Assembly (NCBI GenBank): GCA_002395085.1
Contig: DGVV01000069.1
Coordinates: 1-7,895 of the forward strand
Origin: Ruminococcus sp. UBA4275
GTDB taxonomy: Bacteria; Bacillota; Clostridia; Oscillospirales; Ruminococcaceae
Direction of reading: 5' to 3'
DNA: 7,895 nt
Below are positions 1-5,896 of this stretch, one piece after another (position 1 is the stretch's first letter; each line of letters opens with the position of its first letter). The translations under genes and the position numbers were made by a program. The notes below the pieces were generated by a model, which was not told the origin of the DNA, made no database searches, and worked only from the letters and a program-made list of their open reading frames with translations.

Positions 1-122
1 CTTTTTGAAAAAAGCGCGACCAAAAACTTCAGTTTGGATAAACAGATCATTCATTTGACAAATCATGTGTAACCACATAAAAAGTTACATACCCGTATTT
101 TTACAGTTCGTACGATACAGAA

Positions 123-353
123 TCACTCAGCCGTTACTTCTGTATCAAATATCATTTTCTTGCAGGCGCCGCAGTAATACGATTCGATCGTGAAGGAAGC
201 AATCGTATGCTTTGCCGCCGTAACACGCCCTGCATCTGCCAGCGCATCAAAAAAATCTGCCTTCTTCTCCCCCGATTTCCAACGGACAGCACTTCTGCCG
301 TCTCCGGAGAGAATCCCCTTTTTCATTTCCTTGCCGCAAAAAGGACAAATCAT
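123..353 (-). CDS. Small zinc-ribbon protein (DUF6487-like)
   Basis: A 76-residue protein of unknown function with two CxxC pairs, C3/C6 (CPFCG) and C61/C64 (CGAC), which together would bind one zinc ion. Between them lies a polar segment (SGDGRSAVRW, residues 16-25) typical of short Firmicute proteins of the DUF6487 kind; that family name is from memory of the motif pattern. No membrane segment or signal peptide is visible, so it is probably cytoplasmic. The open frame extends 12 codons further upstream, but I chose the internal ATG at 353 because a GGGAGG site (plus-strand 360-365) sits six bases before it and the family begins directly with the first CxxC. It is 54 bases downstream of the YhfC-type protease gene on the same strand and is probably the last gene of the malQ operon. 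Its role could be nucleic-acid or protein binding; nothing here decides it. Confidence 0.8.
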   Translation of the reverse strand: MICPFCGKEMKKGILSGDGRSAVRWKSGEKKADFFDALADAGRVTAAKHTIASFTIESYYCGACKKMIFDTEVTAE

Positions 354-359
354 AAAACA

Positions 360-365
360 CCTCCC
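360..365 (-). promoter_or_regulatory. Ribosome binding site deciding the zinc-ribbon start
   Basis: The minus strand reads GGGAGG here, six bases before the ATG at 353. The longer in-frame start at 389 would place this site inside the coding sequence, so the shorter protein is preferred. Confidence 0.7.
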
Positions 366-407
366 GATAAAATACCGGTTTCTTTTCACCGCATCCCGCC
401 GGAAAAT

Positions 408-1187
408 CTACTGCTCCTCTGTCAGCGGCCAGCGGATCTCGTCCATGCATTCCGCTATGCGGATCAGCCTGCAAACAATCCAGATCACAATGCCGCCGCA
501 GACAATCCCGACGAAACTGCACAGTGCCGCATCGCCCGAAAGCGACGCCAGCCAGCCCGAACCGTTCATCAAATAATGCAGCAGAATCGCGCAAAGCAGC
601 CAGCGCTTCTCGTAATGTGTCTCCGTCATCTTCCGGAAGATCAGCAGCGACAGCGCAATCTGCACGCCGAAAATGGCCGCGCTTTCGAGGCAGTCCAGTA
701 AGCTGAGCCACAGCGGATGATCCGCAAATGCGGCAAGCCGCGCCGCACTGAAGGCGCTCTCTGCCCCCGCATTGACCTGCTGACCGGCATGGAATATCTG
801 AAACTTCTGCACCCCACGGATCCAGCATTCCAGTCCCCCGTGCCCGATGCCGTAACAGACTGCGGCGCGGGTCGTGCGGATGTCCGTGATCTGCCAGCGC
901 ATCGCGAGCCAGCGGGCGGCTTCCTCCAGAATGCAGACCATCTCCGCCGCAATCACCGCCTGATAGCCAGCCGACTGTGAAAAGCCGATCATGTGTGCGA
1001 ATATATCGCTGAACCGCACCGACAGATAATACGCAGTTACGCCGACAATCACCGGATAGATCCGCGCCGCCCCGTACCGCCGCATCCAGAGGAATACAGC
1101 CGCAGGCAGCAGCAGATACACCGTGCCGGAGAGGAAATATCCAAGCAGTACGCCGCCGGAAAACAGAGTCTCCGATGTGCCGCTCAT
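408..1187 (-). CDS. YhfC-family glutamic-type intramembrane protease
   Basis: A 259-residue polytopic membrane protein, close to the usual length for the YhfC family, which belongs to the wider CPBP/Abi group of glutamic intramembrane proteases. The expected motifs are present in order: EEAAR at residues 88-92 (E88, E89 and R92), GHGGLE at 115-120 (H116 and E120) and H204xxxN208 in LLHYLMN. Hydrophobic segments fall at about 11-34, 44-56, 75-87, 105-119, 160-184, 196-207 and 222-242. In this superfamily the glutamates and histidines activate water for cleavage within the membrane. The substrate cannot be inferred here. Its ATG overlaps the malQ stop codon as ATGA (1184-1187) with only a weak GGCGGA ribosome site ahead, so translation is probably coupled to malQ. 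A small zinc-ribbon gene follows. Annotation as a generic membrane protein would be the conservative alternative. Confidence 0.85.
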   Translation of the reverse strand: MSGTSETLFSGGVLLGYFLSGTVYLLLPAAVFLWMRRYGAARIYPVIVGVTAYYLSVRFSDIFAHMIGFSQSAGYQAVIAAEMVCILEEAARWLAMRWQITDIRTTRAAVCYGIGHGGLECWIRGVQKFQIFHAGQQVNAGAESAFSAARLAAFADHPLWLSLLDCLESAAIFGVQIALSLLIFRKMTETHYEKRWLLCAILLHYLMNGSGWLASLSGDAALCSFVGIVCGGIVIWIVCRLIRIAECMDEIRWPLTEEQ

Positions 1188-2746
1188 TCCGCCGGCTCTG
1201 CGGCAGGCACGGATGACGTTTCCGCCGCCTGATTTTCCGCCGCATCTTCCGCATCCGCCTCCGGCGCATTCAGTCTGCCGTAGGTCGCGTTATAGGTGCG
1301 GATCTTCGCCTTGAGCTTTTCGGTGAAATCCGAGCGGAGCGTGCGCCACTCCCAGTTGCCGCCGAGGGTCGAGGGGGTATTGATGCGCGCAGACGGCGGT
1401 GCGTTCAAGAAATCCTGAAGGGGCGCAACCGCGATGTTCGCAATGCTGCCCCATGCCGCACGCAGCATTGCCTTGGGGAGCTGCTTCTCCTTCTTGATGC
1501 CGAAATACTGCATCGCATAGGCATTGGTCTCCGCAGAATTGCTCTTGACCCAGCCGCGCAGCGTGTGATTATCGTGCGTGCCGGTATAGCAGATGCAGTT
1601 GGAAGTTGCGAAATTGTGCGGCAGATACGGATTCGATGCGCCGCTGTCAAATGCAAACTGCATCACCTTCATGCCGGGGAATCCGGTGCGCTTCAGCAGC
1701 CGCACAACCGCCGGCGTGATATTGCCCAGATCCTCCGCGATGACATTCATCTGCCCGAAGCGCTCCTTTGCCGCCTTCCAGAGTGCATAATCCGGACCTT
1801 TGCGCCATTTGCCGCGCTCTGCGGTCTCCGCGCCGTAGGGAATCGCATAATACCGCTCAAATCCGCGGAAATGGTCGATGCGCACAACATCGTAAAGCTT
1901 CAGCGTGAAGGCGATGCGGTTCAGCCACCACTGATAGCCGTCCTCTGCCATTTTTTCCCAGTTCCACAGCGGATTGCCCCAAAGCTGTCCGGTCACGGCA
2001 AAGGCATCGGGCGGACAGCCTGCCACAGCAGTCGGCTTCTTCTCCGCATCAAGCTGGAACAGCTCCGGCTGCGCCCACACCTCTGCACTGTCATACGCCG
2101 CATAAATCGGGATGTCTCCGATGATGCGGATGCCCTTGCCGTGCGCATAACGCATCAGCGCCTCCCACTGGGAGAAGAAGCAATACTGCACAAAGCTGTG
2201 GAATTCAATATCCTCGGCGTAGGTTTTCTTTGCCTCTGAGATCGCCTTTTTCTCGCGCTGCGCAAGTTCGGGTTCCCATTCATACCACGGTCTGCCGTCA
2301 TGCGCATTCTTCAGTGCCATAAAGAGGGCGTATTCCGGCAGCCACGCCTTCTGCGCCGCACAGAACTTCCTGAACTCCGCCGGCTTGCGCTGCGCAAATT
2401 TCCGGTAAGCCATCCGCAGAACCGGCAATACCTGCCGGTACAGCAGCGCATAATCAATGCTGCGCTCAGAAGACTCCCACGGCAGCGAGACATAATCCGA
2501 AGGTGAAAGCCAGCCGCGTGCGGACAGCATATCCAGACTGATGAGGTACGGATTGCCCGCAAAGGTCGAACAGGACTGATACGGCGAATCGCCAAAACCT
2601 GTCGGAGAGAGCGGAAGCACCTGCCAGTAATGGCAGCCCGCCTCACTGAGAAAATCTACAAATTCATACGCCGCCTGCCCAAGCTTGCCGATGCCGTATC
2701 TCGACGGCAGCGACGATACAGGCAGCAGAATACCGCTTTCACGCAT
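1184..2746 (-). CDS. malQ: 4-alpha-glucanotransferase (amylomaltase, GH77)
   Basis: A 520-residue cytoplasmic enzyme that transfers alpha-1,4-glucan segments between malto-oligosaccharides, releasing glucose and lengthening chains during maltodextrin or glycogen metabolism. The whole GH77 pattern is present: SSLPSRYGIG at 11-20, GDSPYQ at 52-57, GDIPIYAAYDSAEVWA at 210-225, PPDAFAVTGQLWGNPLW at 245-261, the nucleophile D291 in VRIDHFRGF, the acid/base E338 in AEDLG, and D392 in GTHDN. These numbers lie within three residues of the catalytic positions usually given for Thermus amylomaltase. The ATG at 2746 follows a GGAGGTG site at good distance. The last 28 residues (493-520) are an Ala/Glu-rich, low-complexity tail that seems extra to the usual roughly 490-500-residue enzyme. 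It heads a probable three-gene operon. Confidence 0.97.
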   Translation of the reverse strand: MRESGILLPVSSLPSRYGIGKLGQAAYEFVDFLSEAGCHYWQVLPLSPTGFGDSPYQSCSTFAGNPYLISLDMLSARGWLSPSDYVSLPWESSERSIDYALLYRQVLPVLRMAYRKFAQRKPAEFRKFCAAQKAWLPEYALFMALKNAHDGRPWYEWEPELAQREKKAISEAKKTYAEDIEFHSFVQYCFFSQWEALMRYAHGKGIRIIGDIPIYAAYDSAEVWAQPELFQLDAEKKPTAVAGCPPDAFAVTGQLWGNPLWNWEKMAEDGYQWWLNRIAFTLKLYDVVRIDHFRGFERYYAIPYGAETAERGKWRKGPDYALWKAAKERFGQMNVIAEDLGNITPAVVRLLKRTGFPGMKVMQFAFDSGASNPYLPHNFATSNCICYTGTHDNHTLRGWVKSNSAETNAYAMQYFGIKKEKQLPKAMLRAAWGSIANIAVAPLQDFLNAPPSARINTPSTLGGNWEWRTLRSDFTEKLKAKIRTYNATYGRLNAPEADAEDAAENQAAETSSVPAAEPAE

Positions 2747-2774
2747 CGCGTGTACACCTCCGGAAATTCAGTTT

Positions 2775-2797
2775 GCAGCACGATTTTACTGCGCTGC
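2775..2797. promoter_or_regulatory. Operator-like dyad in the divergent promoter region
   Basis: GCAGC (2775-2779) and GCTGC (2793-2797) form an inverted repeat with a 13-base spacer. The spacer is centred on ATTTTA (2783-2788), which reads TAAAAT, a five-of-six match to a -10 box, on the minus strand towards malQ. The hexamer 17 bases upstream matches the -35 consensus poorly (GGCATA). The 114-base gap must carry promoters for both malQ and the divergent membrane-protein gene, so a regulator site is plausible. Five-base half-sites can arise by chance, and no named regulator is indicated. Confidence 0.25.
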
Positions 2798-2847
2798 GTA
2801 TTTTTTATGCCGCCGCGCACATCCTAATTGCATCATGCGGGGAAGGC

Positions 2848-2852
2848 AGGAG
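2848..2852 (+). promoter_or_regulatory. Ribosome binding site deciding the CmpB-like start
   Basis: AGGAG lies eight bases before the ATG at 2861. An upstream in-frame TTG at 2828 would add 11 polar residues and has no such site, so the ATG is preferred. Confidence 0.75.
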
Positions 2853-2860
2853 CATCGGAT

Positions 2861-3241
2861 ATGCGCGTACAGAAAGGCGAATACATCGCCGCTTTTTTAT
2901 TCGGATTTTTTGCCTACGGTCTCTTTGAAATCGCCGGCAGAGGCTATACGCACTGGTCAATGGGACTGCTGGGCGGCATCTCCATGATGCTGCTGTACAG
3001 TATGCAGCTCCCGCGCCGCACCGCCGCACTGCTGGGTGCAGTGTTCGTGACCTGTGCGGAATTCACCGCCGGCATCCTCGAAAACCGCATTCTTGGCTGG
3101 GCGGTCTGGGATTACAGCGGTCTCCCGCTCAATTTCATGGGGCAGATCTGCCCGCTGTATTCCGCAGTATGGTTCGTGCTGTGCCGGTTTGCACTCATCA
3201 TCTGCGGGAAAATGCGCGATGCCTATGCCGTCAGAGATTGA
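2861..3241 (+). CDS. CmpB-like putative ABC-transporter permease family membrane protein
   Basis: A 126-residue integral membrane protein. Hydrophobic segments at about 8-24, 33-48, 55-73 and 98-116 give four predicted helices. The family signature is clear: E67 and E74 around the third helix, then NRILGWAVWDYS (75-86) and LNFMGQICPLYS (90-101), with the W-D-Y and N-x-x-G-Q elements characteristic of the Firmicute family annotated as putative ABC transporter permease (ABC_trans_CmpB). Despite that label no ATPase or binding protein is nearby, so a transport role is unproven; many members are simply small membrane proteins of unknown function. It is the only plus-strand gene in the window, transcribed away from malQ, and its last 11 bases overlap the end of the converging DUF4274 gene. 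The start was set by the AGGAG site. Confidence 0.85.
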   Translation: MRVQKGEYIAAFLFGFFAYGLFEIAGRGYTHWSMGLLGGISMMLLYSMQLPRRTAALLGAVFVTCAEFTAGILENRILGWAVWDYSGLPLNFMGQICPLYSAVWFVLCRFALIICGKMRDAYAVRD

Positions 3242-3641
3242 GATCGGTCAGGAAAACGGGATCTGCACCCGCTTTTTTGAGATAAAACCGTTCTGTGCGC
3301 GTCAGCGGCAGCACATACGCAGCTTTTCCCGCGGGGAAATCTCCCGCTAAAATGCGCGTTTGCAGCGTTTTGACAAACGCCTTTGCCCGTTTGGAGAGCG
3401 GTTCGCCGTCCGGCAGGAACAGCCCCGCGCCGCCTGCATCGTAAAAGAGCATGAGCGCAACGGGCAGCGTACAGCACGGATGCGCCGCTGCTGCCTCCGG
3501 TACGGCAAAGCCGTCGTCCCAGTTGTATGCATCCAGATAGGCAAACAGGGTCTCCTCATCTGTGATCTCCTGCAAACCGCTGAGCAGTTCCTGCTCCGTT
3601 TCGCATTCATACAGCAAATGATCTACAAGTTCCTGATTCAT
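3231..3641 (-). CDS. DUF4274 domain-containing protein
   Basis: A 136-residue soluble protein with the DUF4274 core at about residues 38-74: a YNWDDGFAVPEA stretch (39-50), then HPCCTLPVALMLFYDAGG (54-71). In this family the NWDDGF-x-P pattern, a histidine-proline pair and a hydrophobic helix ending near an acidic residue are the recognisable features. Members occur singly in many bacteria, sometimes near toxin or immunity loci, but the function is unknown. The amino-terminal 37 residues look helical and acidic; the tail is mixed. The ATG at 3641 follows GGAGGGG closely and starts 11 bases after the stop of the esterase gene, so the two are probably one transcript. The 3' end overlaps the converging membrane-protein gene by 11 bases. 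I see no toxin partner here. Confidence 0.85.
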   Translation of the reverse strand: MNQELVDHLLYECETEQELLSGLQEITDEETLFAYLDAYNWDDGFAVPEAAAAHPCCTLPVALMLFYDAGGAGLFLPDGEPLSKRAKAFVKTLQTRILAGDFPAGKAAYVLPLTRTERFYLKKAGADPVFLTDLNL

Positions 3642-3652
3642 ACGCCCCTCCG

Positions 3653-4684
3653 TCAGTCTGCCCAGATACCCAGCGAATCAATATACTCCGCCAGCTCACA
3701 AGCCATTTCGCACTGTTCCGGTATGCGCGGATGCCCCGGCGTCGCCCTGCCGCTGCGCGTAAACCGGAACCGCTTCACCCGCGGACTGCCCATGCGTTCA
3801 CAGGCGTCATCCAGAAGCTGCTCCCAGAATTCATCGTGCATCAGAACCGTCAGCATGAGAATGAACACCGCATCCGGATATTTCTGCATGAGATCGCTGA
3901 GAATCTCACAGTAACGCAGCAGCCAGCGCTCCCGCTGTTCCGGCGAAAGGGTCTGATCTGTGCCGTCAAAATGCTGATCGTTCTGCCCGATCGCAATCGT
4001 CACGACATCAGGGATATAGCGCGAAAAATCCCACTGTGTCATCGGCGTGAAGGGCAGATAATCGAGCTTGTCATAGGCGGTCTCCAGACCGTATCTGCCG
4101 TTGTCGAAATAGCCGGTGCCGTCAAAAAGCGCAATGCCGCCCTGCGCCACAAGATGCACCTGCGCGTGCAGCAGACGCGCCGCCTGCATCGCGTAGCTGT
4201 GCCACGCATTGTCATACACCGAATCGTAAACCGGCGGATCAGATGCCGCAACATAATCCACCGCCTCCACAACCGATCCTGCGGTCACGCTGTCTCCGTA
4301 ACACTCCATCTTCCGTGCAGGCAGCGGCGGCAGTTCACAGAGGTCTGCGCCGTCTGCAATCTCAATCCCGCGCAGCACAAAATGATGCGTCGAATCCTGC
4401 CGCTTGAACAGGATGCATTTGTGTCTGCCTGCGCCGTCCACGGGGATGTCATACCGGTTGTCGGCATCGCCCAGCGCAACCGTATGCTCCTTCCCGTCAA
4501 GAATGCAGCCAAGCTGTAGTCCGTTATAGCTGATGTGATTCTCAATCACAAAGGTCAGTGCATCGCCCGTAAAGGCCAACTGCACCAGTGATCCCGCCCA
4601 GATGAAATCCGGTGCATCGGGATCGGTGAAATCAATGCGCCCCATGTATTGCAGGCGCTTGTCTGAAGGTCTGATCGTATTCAT
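3653..4684 (-). CDS. CE2-like SGNH/GDSL esterase (probable carbohydrate acetylesterase)
   Basis: A 343-residue protein with the two-part layout of carbohydrate esterase family 2: an amino-terminal beta-rich domain (about 1-118) and a carboxy-terminal SGNH hydrolase domain (about 125-343). SGNH blocks visible are GDSVTAG (130-136) with nucleophile S132, AQGGI (180-184) with the oxyanion glycine G183, IAIGQNDQ (230-237) with N235, and GHPRIPEQ (317-324) with H318. The Asp normally three residues before the histidine is replaced by T315, compatible with a Ser-His dyad. Such enzymes remove acetyl groups from plant or bacterial polysaccharides and oligosaccharides. No signal peptide is present, so it would act on imported sugars in the cytoplasm. 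The ATG at 4684 has an AGAGGA site before it. It is followed closely by the DUF4274 gene. The exact substrate cannot be read from sequence. Confidence 0.85.
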   Translation of the reverse strand: MNTIRPSDKRLQYMGRIDFTDPDAPDFIWAGSLVQLAFTGDALTFVIENHISYNGLQLGCILDGKEHTVALGDADNRYDIPVDGAGRHKCILFKRQDSTHHFVLRGIEIADGADLCELPPLPARKMECYGDSVTAGSVVEAVDYVAASDPPVYDSVYDNAWHSYAMQAARLLHAQVHLVAQGGIALFDGTGYFDNGRYGLETAYDKLDYLPFTPMTQWDFSRYIPDVVTIAIGQNDQHFDGTDQTLSPEQRERWLLRYCEILSDLMQKYPDAVFILMLTVLMHDEFWEQLLDDACERMGSPRVKRFRFTRSGRATPGHPRIPEQCEMACELAEYIDSLGIWAD

Positions 4685-4719
4685 ATATGGTATCCTCTGG
4701 ATGTTCTTCTGTTTCTTGC

Positions 4720-4762
4720 AACGGCAGGCGCGTTTCAGCTTTTCTGTGACGCGCCTGCCGTT
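4720..4762 (+). terminator. Strong hairpin with T-rich tail on the plus strand
   Basis: A perfect 14-bp inverted repeat, 4720-4733 (AACGGCAGGCGCGT) with 4749-4762, encloses a 15-base loop in which CAG/CTG can pair again (4736-4738 with 4744-4746). On the plus strand it is followed by TTGCTTTTTC, a terminator-like U-run. On the minus strand, the direction of both flanking genes, the following bases are AGAAACAG, without a U-run. It may therefore stop antisense transcription, or act on the minus strand as a structural or processing hairpin between the TPR gene and the esterase gene. Confidence 0.6.
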
Positions 4763-4783
4763 TGCTTTTTCTGCAAAGGATGA

Positions 4784-5812
4784 TCAGTTCTGTGCTTCCG
4801 TTTCGCCCAGACGCTTAACCTCATCCATGAAATGCTGATCGTTCGTCAAATCAAATGCGGTGCGCAGGAACAGGCGCTCCAGATCGTAGCGCTGCTGCTC
4901 GTCCGCCGATTTTGCCAGCGTCACCGCCAGATTCACCAGTTCGGAATTCGGGGGCGGCTGGAGACCGTATTTCTCATAGGTGTCAATGGTCTGCCCGTGC
5001 GTGGGCGGCGTGAACTTCTGACCAAAGGTCTTCATACGCTTCAGCACATCCTGAAGCTCAAATTCCACCGCCTTGGAAGGCTGGAAGCGGATGCTCTCAA
5101 AATAAAATACCGCTGCTGAATAAAGATCCTGCGCTGTGTAGCAGTAATAACCCATATTCGCCAGCACGCGCGCGATGCGGTCTGCGGACGTGCAGAGACG
5201 CAGCGTCTCACGGTTGACGGTGAGCAGCTTCTCCTGATTGTTTGAGAATTTGTAAAGCTCTGCCAGCTCAAACCGCATATCCGCTGCAACAGGATTGAAA
5301 CGGATGCTGCGCTCCAGTACCTTCTCCGCCGCACGCGCCTGCTTCTGCTCCAGCAGGACAAAGCCGTAAAGCGAAAGATACTGTGCAAAATCAAACGGCG
5401 CACGGTCAAACTCCGTATCCTCCGGATAGAAATACCGGTACATATGATACTCAAACGGATTGCGGAAACTGAACCACCTGGTGTCGCTGTTCTCAAAATA
5501 CTTCTCAATCTTCCCGGAGAGTGCCGCAAGCAGCGGTTCTGCTTCATCGCAATTGTTCTCATTGACCAGTTTCAGCGCATCGCGGAATACCTGATCCAGC
5601 GGCTTGCCGTCAATCGTTGTGGTCTCTGCGAAATTCGCGCGCACATCATCCGGCAGCAGCGAAAAGGCGTACTCCGCAACCGCTGCGGAAAGCTCGTTCG
5701 CATTCGGCTCGTTCACAATGTCCTCGGCAATATCCCGAAGATGCTGCATATCCTTTTTCAGGTCGCCGGTCATCTCCGTGCGGATCTGTGCCATCAGCTC
5801 GTTTACAGTCAT
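4784..5812 (-). CDS. TPR-like repeat protein of unknown function
   Basis: A 342-residue soluble protein. I do not recognise a named family beyond tetratricopeptide-like helical repeats, most evident at about 145-178 (LYGFVLLEQ ... AAEKVLERSIRFNP), 179-212 and 213-246 (ANMGYYCY ... AAVFYFESIRFQP), each helix-turn-helix with the small-residue and aromatic spacing of TPRs. Residues 1-100 are helical and acidic, and an aromatic segment (113-130, WFSFRNPFEYHMYRYFYP) links them to the repeats. A proline-rich stretch (269-288) precedes the final helices. There is no signal peptide or membrane segment, so it is probably a cytoplasmic protein-interaction scaffold. The ATG at 5812 has a GAGAGGG site. 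It lies downstream of aspS but is separated from it by a terminator-like hairpin, so it may be transcribed mainly by read-through or from an unrecognised promoter. Confidence 0.8.
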   Translation of the reverse strand: MTVNELMAQIRTEMTGDLKKDMQHLRDIAEDIVNEPNANELSAAVAEYAFSLLPDDVRANFAETTTIDGKPLDQVFRDALKLVNENNCDEAEPLLAALSGKIEKYFENSDTRWFSFRNPFEYHMYRYFYPEDTEFDRAPFDFAQYLSLYGFVLLEQKQARAAEKVLERSIRFNPVAADMRFELAELYKFSNNQEKLLTVNRETLRLCTSADRIARVLANMGYYCYTAQDLYSAAVFYFESIRFQPSKAVEFELQDVLKRMKTFGQKFTPPTHGQTIDTYEKYGLQPPPNSELVNLAVTLAKSADEQQRYDLERLFLRTAFDLTNDQHFMDEVKRLGETEAQN

Positions 5813-5842
5813 GTGTTTTTCCCTCTCGTTTCATGTTATGAT

Positions 5843-5885
5843 AACAGAAAGCGGGCGGCATCCGATGCGCCGTCCGCCCTCTGTT
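5843..5885 (-). terminator. Probable rho-independent terminator of aspS
   Basis: Eleven bases after the aspS stop the minus strand can form a long hairpin. GCGGACGGC pairs with GCCGCCCGC (5851-5859 with 5869-5877, one G-U pair) around a short loop that itself contains an ATC/GAT pair. AACAGA/TCTGTT (5843-5848 with 5880-5885) extends the base after a two-by-two mismatch. The GC stem is followed on the minus strand by TTTCTGTTAT, a modest U-rich tail. The tail doubles as the lower stem, so termination may be partial, letting some transcription reach the TPR gene. Confidence 0.6.
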
Positions 5886-5896
5886 TCAGGCGGATC

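Noticed and set aside
68..89. Inverted repeat TGTAAC/GTTACA in the gene-free left edge (1-122)
   Set aside because: Only six perfect base pairs with a ten-base loop and no convincing U-run after it; too weak to call a terminator for the zinc-ribbon gene or an operator.
247..1269. A 340-codon minus-strand open frame overlapping the YhfC-type protease and zinc-ribbon genes
   Set aside because: It is a different frame over genes with clear family motifs; its product is Arg-rich with no recognisable domain.
1565..2239. A 224-codon plus-strand open frame inside malQ
   Set aside because: It is antisense to the GH77 catalytic region and has shadow-like composition.
3231..3641. DUF4274 protein as part of a toxin-immunity pair
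   Set aside because: No toxin-like, repeat-rich or secreted partner is adjacent; its neighbours are an esterase and a small membrane protein.
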